A DNA stretch of 36,856 bases from Methylobacterium variabile (GCF_001043975.1 NZ_LABY01000087.1:1-36856); one strand, 5' to 3'; numbered from the stretch's first letter, positions 17,733 through 25,276 are shown. Notes: generated from the sequence alone by a model not told the origin. Translations and numbers: made by a program.

Positions 17733-18351
17733 GTTTCGATCCGCACCCCCGTGAGGGGGCGACCAAGCAGTCCGGCAAGGAGCGCGCGGCGGTCAAGTTT
17801 CAATCCGCACCCCCGTGAGGGGGCGACGGGCGTCGGTTTCGGCGCGCGTGTAGGTGACGGCGTTTCAATCCGCACCCCCGTGAGGGGGCGACGTGGTGAG
17901 CCCGATCACCTTCGTCGATGCCAAGGGGTTTCAATCCGCACCCCCGTGAGGGGGCGACTCGTTCGAATTCCTCCACGGCCGCGAGCGGGATGCGTTTCAA
18001 TCCGCACCCCCGTGAAGGGGCGACGTGGCGGCGATGGGCTCGGTCGTGGCCTTCTCCAAGTTTCAATCCGCACCCCCGTGAAGGGGCGACAGGTCCCTGA
18101 TGGCGTAGGCTGCGAGCTGGTGGCGTTTCAATCCGCACCCCCGTGAAGGGGCGACCCGGCCTGCCAGGGCCGGTGTCGTTGGCAGTGATGTGTTTCAATC
18201 CGCACCCCCGTGAAGGGGCGACCGGGCGTCCCGCAGAGCTTCGGCACGGTGCAGTGGTTTCAATCCGCACCCCCGTGAAGGGGCGACCGTGATCCTCGGC
18301 CTCGGCGACTTCTTCCACATGTTTCAATCCGCACCCCCGTGAAGGGGCTGC
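17733..18351 (-). CRISPR. Type I-C-like CRISPR array, 10 repeats and 9 spacers
   Basis: 31-bp repeats start at 17733, 17797, 17862, 17928, 17994, 18060, 18125, 18192, 18257 and 18321. Spacers are 33, 34, 35, 35, 35, 34, 36, 34 and 33 bp, all different. On the + strand each repeat begins GTTTCAATCCGCACCCCCGT and ends GGGGCGAC. On the - strand this gives the GGATTGAAAC 3' end typical of type I-C, so transcription is probably leftward from the cas2 side. The four left repeats carry GTGAGGGGG and the six right repeats GTGAAGGGG. The leftmost repeat has a CAATCC to CGATCC change, and the rightmost, leader-adjacent repeat ends GGGGCTGC instead of GGGGCGAC. Confidence 0.98.
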
Positions 18352-18532
18352 GGCACCATATGCCTTTGCTGCGCAAGAGCAAATTCACACGGGCGCGCGA
18401 ACCTGGATTGATCCGATGGAAATCCTGTCTCGCCGAGACTGGCGCTGCAGCAATCCGGCTGACGGATGAGTGGTTTAGGGGCCGCGCGAACCAGTGCTGG
18501 CGCAGGCGGGCGCTTCTGGTTCGCGCAATGCG
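18352..18532 (-). promoter_or_regulatory. CRISPR leader region
   Basis: The 181 bp between the cas2 stop and the leader-proximal repeat should hold the leader and the leftward crRNA promoter. The 9-mer GCGCGAACC occurs at 18395-18403 and 18484-18492, with its inverse GGTTCGCGC at 18518-18526. The last two sit in an 11-bp inverted repeat (18484-18494 with 18516-18526) a few bases after the cas2 stop. This could be a terminator for cas2 or a leader-binding motif. Position supports the leader assignment; activity is unknown. Confidence 0.6.
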
Positions 18533-18821
18533 TCAGAAGATGAGTGGACCGTCGAGATCGGGCACGGTCTTGGCTCCGACATGCTCCACGCGCCGCTTGC
18601 CATCGGAGCCGAGCCGATAGAAGCAAGGAGTCGCGCGCAGGGTCGATGAGGCCGACGAGCTGTGCGCGCAGGGCGGTCCATTGCGCCGGTTCTACCTCGC
18701 ACTCGAACACCGAGTTCTGCACACGCTGACCGACATCGAGGCAGGCGCGGGCGACACGGCGCAGGCGCGCTCGTCCGGCAGGACTCTGTGTGTTCACATC
18801 GTAGGCAACGAGCATCAGCAT
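18533..18821 (-). pseudogene. cas2: cas2 (type I-C-like), frameshifted
   Basis: CRISPR adaptation endonuclease-fold protein, subunit of the Cas1-Cas2 integrase. The start MLMLVAYDVNTQSPAGRARL and the GQRVQNSVFECEVEPAQW stretch are characteristic of I-C Cas2. After RDSL near 18623 the frame breaks. The expected ending, FYRLGSDGKRRVEHVGAK then TVPDLDGPLIF and a TGA at 18533-18535, is in another frame. The span of 289 bp is two short of 97 codons, so a 2-nt deletion in an Arg codon is the simplest explanation. In the present frame translation would run through the leader and stop at 18324, inside the first repeat. It lies directly downstream of cas1 (TAG at 18828). Confidence 0.9.
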
Positions 18822-18827
18822 CGCAGT

Positions 18828-19865
18828 CTACTTCCACACGAAGGCAGGGTAGCCGTCGAGGTCGCCACGCAGATGCCGAGCCAGCATCTGCGCCTGGGCG
18901 TGCGCCACGAGGCCGAGCGGTACCGTCTCGTCGAGGAAGGGGTGACGCAGCTCGTCGCGCTTGCGCTCCTGCCAGGCAACCAGCACGCGCTTGCGGGCCT
19001 CGTCGGTGAGCCGCACACCGCCTGCTTCCTCGACCGTGAAGTCGCCTGCCGTCAGCTAGCGGCGATTGACGAGGCTGAGCGCCAGCCGGTCAGCCAGCAC
19101 TGGGCGCAATTCCTCCATCAGGTCGAGGGCGAGACTCGCGCGGCCGGGACGGTCGGTATGTAGGAACCCCACCTGCGGATCGAGCCCATGCGCCTCCAGG
19201 GCCGAGCGGCAATCGTGCCCGAGCAGGGCGTAAAGGAAGGACATCAGCGCGTTCAGCCGATCGAGGGGAGGCCGGCGCGAGCGCCCGCCGAACCGGAAGG
19301 CGAGATCCTCCACCCGCACGAATGCGCCAAAGACGCGGAAATAGACTTGTGCGGCCTCGCCTTCGAGCCCACGCAGCCCATCGATGCTGTCGGCGACGAG
19401 GGTACGGCGAGCAACGTCGGTGAGCCTGGCCTCGGCAGCGGCGAGGCCCGTGGCTGCCTCGCCCAGGCTCCCGCCATGGTCGCGCAGGGCCCGTCGGACC
19501 ACCGCGCGCTGGTTCGCGGTCTTGGCGGCGACGATACCGCGCACGATCACGACAGCCCGTGCGGGATCATCGCTCGCGCGGTACTGTGCACGACGCAGCA
19601 GCACGTTGCCGGTGCGCGGCCCCTCGACCCGGGCGAGGAAGCGGCCGTTCGGGTCCAAGTACGAGATCGTGATGCCGGCTTCCGCGCAGGCCGTCAGCAG
19701 CGACGGTGAAGCGCCTGCGCGCCCGAAGCTGACCACCCCTTCGAGAAGGTGGAGCGGCGCCCGGCCGCGCTCGGCCCCCTCGACCTCCACGACGAGGTTC
19801 GCTCCATCTTTGCGCAGCCACGCCCCCTCGCTCGTGACATAGATCGTGTTGCGCATCCGCCGCAT
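18828..19865 (-). pseudogene. cas1: cas1 (type I-C-like) with internal amber codon
   Basis: Spacer integrase. MRRMRNTIYVTSEGAWL at the start (ATG 19865, GAGG upstream) matches I-C Cas1 N-termini. Metal-ligand regions are visible: GLEGEAAQVYFRVF (Glu) and VGFLHTDRPGRASLALDLME (His and Asp). At 19056-19058 codon 270 is TAG after SLVNRR. The same frame then continues with LTAGDFTVEEAGG, VRLTDEARKRVLVAWQERKR and RHLRGDLDGYPAFVWK to the normal end at 18828, giving 345 codons, a usual Cas1 length. CAG to TAG is the simplest cause. The catalytic residues precede the stop, but about 75 C-terminal residues are lost. The start lies 4 bp after the cas4 stop. Confidence 0.93.
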
Positions 19866-19869
19866 CGCG

Positions 19870-20454
19870 TCAGGCCTCGATCTGGGCTGCGAGCCAGCGC
19901 GCGATGCGCGGGGGCTTCTCAAGCCTCGCAGGACGGCAGAGGTCTTCGAGGGAGCAGCGACGACAGGCTGGCATGTGCCGCGGCGCCGGCGTGAGGCGCG
20001 AGGCCAACATCGTCCGCGCTGCGATGGCCGTTGCGCGGGTGAGGGCCCGCAGGTCCGTGTCGAAGGCCACTGTCATGCGGCGTCTGGGCGTGCCGTAGAA
20101 CAGTGCTCCCTCCGGCACGGGCACACAGAACATCTCCTCCAGGCAGAGGCCTTGAGCGCAGAGCTGCACCTCGTCCGCCCGGTGCGCTTTGGGCCGGCCC
20201 CGCTTGTACTCGACAGGATAGGGACGTGGCGGACGTCCGTGAAGCTCCACCGCATCCGCCCGCCCGGCGACGCCCAGGGCGAATGACCGCAGTTGCAACC
20301 CGCGCGCCACTGTCACGCTCGGCCGACGCCCGACACCTGGTGCGTCGACGCGCTCGTGGAGCAGCCGCCCCTCCGCGGTCGCCACATCCTCCGCCCACAA
20401 TCCCTCGAGATGGATCAGCGCGCATTGGCGCGGGCAGAACAGATGGTGCTGCAA
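19870..20454 (-). CDS. cas4: cas4 (type I-C-like), start codon lost or non-canonical
   Basis: RecB-family nuclease with an iron-sulfur cluster that trims prespacers before integration. Motifs are intact: HHLFCPRQCALIHLEG, GVAGRADAVEL (Asp), PYPVEYKRGRPK (Glu-x-Lys), QLCAQGLCLEEMF, and the C-terminal cysteines MPACRRCSLEDLC. The family-typical IPISAL stretch precedes the only nearby start-like codon (TTG at 20454), and the frame has no ATG back to a TAA at about 20512. The native start has therefore probably been lost, perhaps together with the upstream interference genes. Remaining starts are TTG 20454 or a CTG near 20500. If translated from either, the core enzyme would be nearly complete. 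Confidence 0.82.
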   Translation of the reverse strand: MQHHLFCPRQCALIHLEGLWAEDVATAEGRLLHERVDAPGVGRRPSVTVARGLQLRSFALGVAGRADAVELHGRPPRPYPVEYKRGRPKAHRADEVQLCAQGLCLEEMFCVPVPEGALFYGTPRRRMTVAFDTDLRALTRATAIAARTMLASRLTPAPRHMPACRRCSLEDLCRPARLEKPPRIARWLAAQIEA

Positions 20455-20616
20455 AGCCGAGATCGGGATCCTGAATTTCTTTCGGTATTGGGCGGGGCCC
20501 AGCGGCCGTTACATCGCCGGCGGCGGTCTCGTTCCGGCGGTGCGCACGGTTGAAGTGGAGCGTCATCGGGTCGGTGGCGCGCACCAGGATCACGGACACG
20601 ATCCTGATGACGCCGG

Positions 20617-20952
20617 TCAGTTCGGCGGCGGGATCGGCCGTTGGGCCGCGCAGGCATCGACGATCTGCCGGCGGACACCCTCGGGCTGCGCCTGCAAGGC
20701 CCGGAGAATCGCCTGCAGCACGTGCCGCAAGCCGCCAACCTGATCGATGAGATCGAGCACGACCGCGACGCCATCGTCGTTGATCCCGAGATCGTGCTGC
20801 AGATCTCGGATCAGTTGGGCCCTGGCCAGATCGATCTCGATATACTGCCGGACGCTCTCCCGGAAAGCCGGTCGAAGCCAGCCGCTTTCGAGCCAGACCC
20901 GAAGCGTGTCGGGACGCAGATCCGTCCGAGCCTGAAATTCGCGCGCGTCCAT
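20617..20952 (-). CDS. cbpM: CbpM-like chaperone modulator
   Basis: 111-residue MerR-like small protein. The pattern MDAREFQARTDLRPDTLRVW then LESGWLRPAF (winged-helix-like half) followed by IEIDLARAQLIRDLQHDLGI and GVAVVLDLIDQVGGLRHVLQ (helical half) is that of CbpM, which binds the DnaJ-like co-chaperone CbpA and inhibits it. In most genomes cbpM directly follows cbpA; here no J-domain gene is present and the upstream neighbour is a redox pair. It lies upstream of the cas4 remnant, so the lost cas genes may have been removed together with flanking DNA. Confidence 0.82.
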   Translation of the reverse strand: MDAREFQARTDLRPDTLRVWLESGWLRPAFRESVRQYIEIDLARAQLIRDLQHDLGINDDGVAVVLDLIDQVGGLRHVLQAILRALQAQPEGVRRQIVDACAAQRPIPPPN

Positions 20953-21097
20953 ACCGCCCCCCTTACAAGCGCCGATGCGATGCGGCGATCATGTGGTCCT
21001 CCTCCGGTTCGCGGCGCCGGCAAGCATCGGTTCGGGGGTGTGTCGCGCGAGGAACGGGATACGTCCCGCCGCGGCCACCGACGAGCGACGACGGGTG

Positions 21098-21628
21098 CTA
21101 CGGCCTGGAACGCAGCGGCTGAATCGCCGCCGCCATATGCTGGTAGTCAAATGGGCCCTCATAGCGATGCCCATTGATGAAGAAGGTCGGCGTCCCGTTG
21201 ACGCCACTTCGAACACCGCCGAGAAAATCCTGCTTCACCTTCGGTGCATAGGTGCCCGCCTCGAGAGCGGCCGCAAGACTGCTCTCCGACAGGCCGAGCG
21301 CCCGGGCTGCGCTCAAGAGGAATGGCAGGCTCAACTGCTCCTGATGCGCATAGATCGCATCGTGCATGGCCCAGAACTGACCCTGCGCCCCCGCGAACTC
21401 GGCTGCCTCCGCCGCCGGCTCCGCCAGCGGGTGGATTTCGGTGAGCGGGAAATTGCGGAACACGTAGGTGAGTTCGTCGCCGAAATGCCTGCCGAGCTGC
21501 ATGACCTGGACATGCGCGAGGCGGCAATAGGGACACTCGTAGTCACCGTACTCGACGAGGACCACCTTTCCCTCGGCACCACCCCGGACGTGGTCAGCCG
21601 CCGACACCGGCACTCTGAGTTCGGCCAT
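21098..21628 (-). CDS. DsbA-family thioredoxin-fold oxidoreductase
   Basis: 176 residues. The redox motif CPYC sits in LVEYGDYECPYCRLAHVQ and the cis-proline loop in GVNGTPTFFINGHRYEG. The helical insert characteristic of DsbA-like proteins (EFAGAQGQFWAMHDAIYAHQ) lies between. No signal peptide is seen from ATG 21628, so it is probably cytoplasmic, like the DsbA/FrnE-type proteins often linked to peroxide or antiporter genes. The start is supported by AGGAGAAAAGCG. It overlaps the end of the peroxiredoxin gene by 35 bp, implying co-translation and a shared function, perhaps recycling or disulfide exchange. Confidence 0.88.
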   Translation of the reverse strand: MAELRVPVSAADHVRGGAEGKVVLVEYGDYECPYCRLAHVQVMQLGRHFGDELTYVFRNFPLTEIHPLAEPAAEAAEFAGAQGQFWAMHDAIYAHQEQLSLPFLLSAARALGLSESSLAAALEAGTYAPKVKQDFLGGVRSGVNGTPTFFINGHRYEGPFDYQHMAAAIQPLRSRP

Positions 21629-22106
21629 CGCTTTTCTCCTGGTTCTCGAGCCGGTCCAGCGCATCGAGGATGCCGTCTGCACCGGGGTTGACGGCGATCG
21701 GGGAGCGGTAGCTCCAGAAGATGATTCCCTCGCGATCCACGACGAACAGCGCCCGCTCGCAGACGCCGTCGCCGTCGCGGTAGGCCCCGTATTGCCGGGC
21801 GATCGAGCCCTTCGGCTCGAAATCCGCGAGCAGCGGGAAGTGGAGATGGCGCGCCTCGGCGAAGGCCTGATGGCACCAGGCACTATCGACGGAAATTCCG
21901 ATGAGTTCGGCGTCGTACTTCCGAAATTCCGGCAGCACCTGATTGTAGACCGCCATCTGATCGCCGCAGACCGGACTCCAATCGGCGGGATAGAACGCCA
22001 GAATGGCTGGCCGCCCGCGCAGGTCGCCGAGCGAGAGCGTCTGGTCGGGTGTGACGCGGAGCGTGAAATCGGGCGCCGTGACCCCGGGCGCTAAGACCTG
22101 TCCCAT
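21594..22106 (-). CDS. Peroxiredoxin (AhpC/TSA-redoxin family)
   Basis: 170-residue thioredoxin-fold peroxidase. The active site is ILAFYPADWSPVCGDQMAVY, with the peroxidatic Cys after the conserved Pro and a Ser in place of the usual Thr. Downstream are ISVDSAWCHQAFAEA and DFEPKGSIARQYGAY, typical of AhpE/BCP-like peroxiredoxins. It would reduce hydroperoxides in the cytoplasm. The start is ATG 22106 with GGGAGGTTCAGG upstream. Its end overlaps the DsbA-like gene start, so both are probably one transcript running leftward. Confidence 0.9.
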   Translation of the reverse strand: MGQVLAPGVTAPDFTLRVTPDQTLSLGDLRGRPAILAFYPADWSPVCGDQMAVYNQVLPEFRKYDAELIGISVDSAWCHQAFAEARHLHFPLLADFEPKGSIARQYGAYRDGDGVCERALFVVDREGIIFWSYRSPIAVNPGADGILDALDRLENQEKSDGRTQSAGVGG

Positions 22107-22447
22107 CCTGAACCTCCCGGATGGCCTGCGGAACGGCCATCCCGCATCTGACTATGAGACGGGGCGTCCCGGCACTGACGAACATCAGTTCCGGCGGCGG
22201 ATATCGGGCTGCGCCTTCGATTCATCCGCGCTCGTACCTGCCATGCGCCGCAAATCAGAGCCGAAGCCGAAACAATTTCTAAGCATCGACGGTTTCGAGT
22301 TCATCCAATGCTGCCGCATGTCAGGGACTACGACCGCGCCGCTCCTGTGTTCGGAGCCTGAGCGGAGAACCCGCCGCGTGCGGCGGGCTTCCGGACCACG
22401 TGGCGGCACAGCCGAGTCGGCCGGACTGCGTCCGAAGGAGGCTCTCC
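22107..22447. other. Intergenic region with terminator-like hairpin
   Basis: 341 bp without a credible gene. It should contain the leftward promoter of the peroxiredoxin gene. A perfect 8-bp hairpin (CCCGCCGC at 22370-22377, GCGGCGGG at 22380-22387) followed by CTT lies ahead of the truncated Old Yellow Enzyme start. It resembles an intrinsic terminator or attenuator but has only a short T tract. Confidence 0.45.
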
Positions 22448-22575
22448 ATGGACGGGACAGCGACCCTCTCGCGAACGCACGGCCCGGCGCCATCACCGGA
22501 CACGGACGTGCTGGTCCAGCCCCACCGGCTGGGTTCTCTCGAACTTCCGCATCACATCGTCATGCGCCGCGACGG
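22448..22575 (+). pseudogene. N-terminal remnant of an Old Yellow Enzyme/alkene reductase gene
   Basis: ATG 22448 is preceded by GGAGGCTCTCC. After a ~20-residue leader the peptide reads LVQPHRLGSLELPHHIVMRR, which matches the flavin-binding start of OYE-family reductases (compare FRPFEHKSLRLQNRIVMAPM in the intact gene at 28729). The TIM barrel does not follow; the frame enters a short tandem repeat and then the antisense of the Yellow-family gene. The gene is therefore a truncated relic. Confidence 0.55.
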
Positions 22576-22597
22576 GGCCGGCTCCTTGTCGGCCAAA

Positions 22598-22627
22598 ACC
22601 TCGCTGCTCAAGACCTCGCTGCTCGAG
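22598..22627. repeat. 15-bp tandem repeat after the OYE remnant
   Basis: ACCTCGCTGCTCAAG (22598-22612) is followed directly by ACCTCGCTGCTCGAG (22613-22627), 14 of 15 identical, with a degenerate third unit near 22645. It marks the point where OYE homology ends and may be a slippage scar. Confidence 0.7.
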
Positions 22628-22654
22628 ATCCTTCTCCTCACGAGACCTCGCTCC

Positions 22655-23790
22655 TCAGCGGTGGTCGTTGGGCGCCGGCCCGACCTCCAGCTGAAGTGTG
22701 TAGACCTCGACCGGAAAGCGCACCCGGCTCCGGCCGCCCTGGAACACGGCGAGCCGGTTGAGCTGGGCGGCTGGCAGCCACAACCGGTTGTGAGAATCAA
22801 TCCACATGGCGTCGACCCAGAGCAGGCGGGGGTCCTGGATCAGGGTCGAGGCGGTGCCGTCCGGTGCGATGCGAACGATACGCTGCGCGTCGGTGTCGCT
22901 GACGAACAGCGTGCCGTCCGCGGCAATGGCCGTGCCGCCGGTCGGCGGCGTGTCGGCAACGATCTCGACGGCGGCAGCGAGTGATGCGGGAGCTATCCCG
23001 GGATCGTCGAGCAGGCGTGTCGGCACGCGCCAGAGCGGGCCAGTGCAGGACTGGTAGAAAAGAGCGGCGCCATCGGGCGACACTTCGAGCTGGTCGGCAT
23101 GGACGTAGACCGGCGCGCCGTCCGGCCCGCGCACGATCCGTCCCTCGGCCGAGATCGGTCGCGAGGCCGTTACCGAGGGATGGCCCTCGAGGACGCGCCG
23201 TCCCCGGCCCGTCACGGGATCGAGCACCACGAGCGCCGGCGCCCCCGCATCCGTCAGGTAGGCGCGCCCGCCGTTGAAGCGCACGTCGTCGATGAAGCTC
23301 TTACCCGTCACCACGCCGTCGAGCGGGATCGTCCGCCGCACCCGGGCGCCGGCGATGTCGACCTGAACGAGCTTGCAGCCGCCCGGGCGCATCGGCTGGC
23401 CGAAGCCGGGCGAGCCGGTATCGACCAGCCAGAGATCGCCGTCGGGGCCGATCCGGAGGGAATTGACCCAGACGAGCGTGCGGGCGGCATCGGCCCCGTC
23501 CGTGAAGGCGTTCCAGGTCTCGTCCGGGAACGGCACCGGCCGGCTGTCGCGGATCTCGACGACGCGGGGACCGGCACTGCCGTCGATGCGCGCGAGCGCG
23601 GCGAAGATCCGGCCCTCGGGCGTCACCGCGACGCCGTTGGTGACGGCGTCCGGCAGCGCGAAGGCGAGCGTCAGCGCGGGGAGGGCCCCCCTGGGCGGGC
23701 GGGCTCTGCCGCACGGCCCGGACCGGCCGCCAACAGAGCACCGGCTCCAGCCAGCCACGCGCGCCGGTCGATTGTCGCTGCGCCACTCAT
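22655..23790 (-). pseudogene. Yellow/major royal jelly-family exported protein, frameshift after the signal peptide
   Basis: Beta-propeller protein of the Yellow/MRJP (SMP-30-like) superfamily, ~370 residues when repaired. Propeller motifs include VTPEGRIFAALARIDGSAGP, LRIGPDGDLWLVDTGSPGFG, SFIDDVRFNGGRAYLTDAG and LFVSDTDAQRIVRIAPDGTA. The start ATG at 23790 gives a Tat-like signal, MSGAATIDRRAWLAGAGALL. That frame ends 39 codons later, while the propeller from ALPALTLAFALPDAV is in another frame. The two join if a run of six G (- strand, near 23687) had seven. This is either a real homopolymer frameshift, strand slippage, or a sequencing error. The function is unknown. Confidence 0.75.
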
Positions 23791-23819
23791 GTCCCGCCCT
23801 CCAGAACGAGTCTGCCCCG

Positions 23820-24944
23820 TCAGCGCCGGCCCACTCCATCGACGGCCGCTGATCCGGGCATTGTCCAATCCCGCCAGATCGCGTAGAGCGCCGCCATCAC
23901 GACAGGCCCAACGAAAAGCCCGACAAGCCCGAACGTCTCGACGCCGCCGAGGATCCCGACCAGGGTCCATACGAGCGGCAGCCGCGCAGATCCTCCGATC
24001 AGGGCTGGTTGAACGAGGTTGTCGCCGGCCAACATGACGGCGGCCCCCCAGCCAAACACGCCGGCCGCACCGAGCCACGCGTCATGCTGGATGGCGAGCA
24101 TCAGGGCCGCGGCCGTGACTGCGATCCAGGCTCCGAGGGGCAACAGTGCGAACGCGACGGTGAGCAGAGTGAAGAACACAGCCTGCGGCAGCCCGGCCAC
24201 CCAGTAACCCACACCGATGAGCAATCCCTCTCCGATCGCCACCAACACCGTTCCGTTCACGACGCCCCTGGTCGCGACGGCGACTTTCTCGAACAGCCGC
24301 TCGCCGGGGTGGCCCAGCCACTCCTCCGCGAGGCAGAGCACGCGCGTCGCAACCTTCTCGCCGTCCCGGAGGAGCGCGAACAGGGTCAGAAAGGTGATGA
24401 ATGCCAGGAGCACGCGATAGGCGAGTTCTCCGCCGAGGCTGCGCATCCACGTCGCCCACGCTTCGAAGTTCACGTCGGCGAAGAGCGTCCGCAATCCGTT
24501 CGGGTCGCTGACGTGAGAGCGCCACCAGCGATCCACGTGCTCGCCGAGTAAGGGAAGGCGTGTCAGCCACCCCGGAATCTCGATTCCTTTCTGCTGGACG
24601 CGACCGATCCAGTCGAGAACGGCTTGTCCTTCCCGGCCGAGTTCGGCGGCCGCCAGCAACACCGGCGTCATCAGCACAACCGCATTCAGGAGGGTGATGA
24701 GTGCGGGGGCGAGCCAACCGCGCTCTGTCTCGGCGCGCGGCACCCGTCGGTAAAGCGGCCAGATCGCAACGGCGATGATGATCGCCCAGACAATGGCGGC
24801 CAGATATGAGCGTGCCGTCCACAGCGCGACAAGAAGCACGGCCGCCCCGAACCACGCCCGGAGCCTACGTCGAGATGAGCCCCCTGTTGCGGATGTCTCG
24901 ATCGGGTGGATCGGTGCCTGGACCTCCAAGGGTTCCCTCCACAT
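23820..24944 (-). CDS. AI-2E family (PerM/YdiK-type) membrane transporter
   Basis: 374-residue inner-membrane protein with about eight helices. Characteristic stretches are AIVWAIIIAVAIWPLYRRV near the N-terminus, LLAFITFLTLFALLRDGEKV, GLPQAVFFTLLTVAFALLPL then GAWI, and VWTLVGILGGVETFGLVGLF then VGPVVMAALYAIW at the C-terminus. This family includes the proposed autoinducer-2 exporter and several Na+/H+ antiporters, so substrate is open. ATG 24944 is used; an in-frame start at 25055 would add a basic leader without similarity. It lies just upstream (in transcript order) of the Yellow-family gene, 29 bp apart, so both may be co-transcribed. Confidence 0.88.
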   Translation of the reverse strand: MWREPLEVQAPIHPIETSATGGSSRRRLRAWFGAAVLLVALWTARSYLAAIVWAIIIAVAIWPLYRRVPRAETERGWLAPALITLLNAVVLMTPVLLAAAELGREGQAVLDWIGRVQQKGIEIPGWLTRLPLLGEHVDRWWRSHVSDPNGLRTLFADVNFEAWATWMRSLGGELAYRVLLAFITFLTLFALLRDGEKVATRVLCLAEEWLGHPGERLFEKVAVATRGVVNGTVLVAIGEGLLIGVGYWVAGLPQAVFFTLLTVAFALLPLGAWIAVTAAALMLAIQHDAWLGAAGVFGWGAAVMLAGDNLVQPALIGGSARLPLVWTLVGILGGVETFGLVGLFVGPVVMAALYAIWRDWTMPGSAAVDGVGRR

Positions 24945-25276
24945 GATCGGGGTCAGCCTGTGACCTGAGCCTCTTCCGCACAATGAGGACTTCGATCGAC
25001 GGGCGCAGCACGATAGCTTTACGGCGAGTGGCGAGGAGTGGGCGGCCCACGTCATTCAGATTTATCAAGCAGGGATGGGTATGACGCTTGTGTTGTTTGG
25101 CTGCTCAAACATGGACGATTGTGAAATCAAGCGAATACGCTGGTATCGACGACCGCCTTAGATGCAAAATATATCTACGATAATTTCACATGGATATGCA
25201 TGGCACGAGGCAAAAAAGGGATCTGATCGGCCGAAATCGTCGATGGAGCCGTCAGCCGTACCAGCATCATCTGCGC

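Noticed and set aside
17526..18146. Repetitive protein with recurring SIRTPVRGR units
   Set aside because: This is translation of the CRISPR repeats, not a gene; only the part before 17733 shows protein-family similarity.
17800..18327. - strand frame with repeated VAPSRGCGLK units
   Set aside because: Also translation through CRISPR repeats.
18828..19865. cas1 as two separate genes split at the amber codon
   Set aside because: Both parts are in the same frame and together match one normal-length Cas1; a nonsense mutation is simpler.
22400..22984. 194-codon + strand frame
   Set aside because: Only ~22448-22575 shows OYE similarity; the rest is antisense to the Yellow-family gene.
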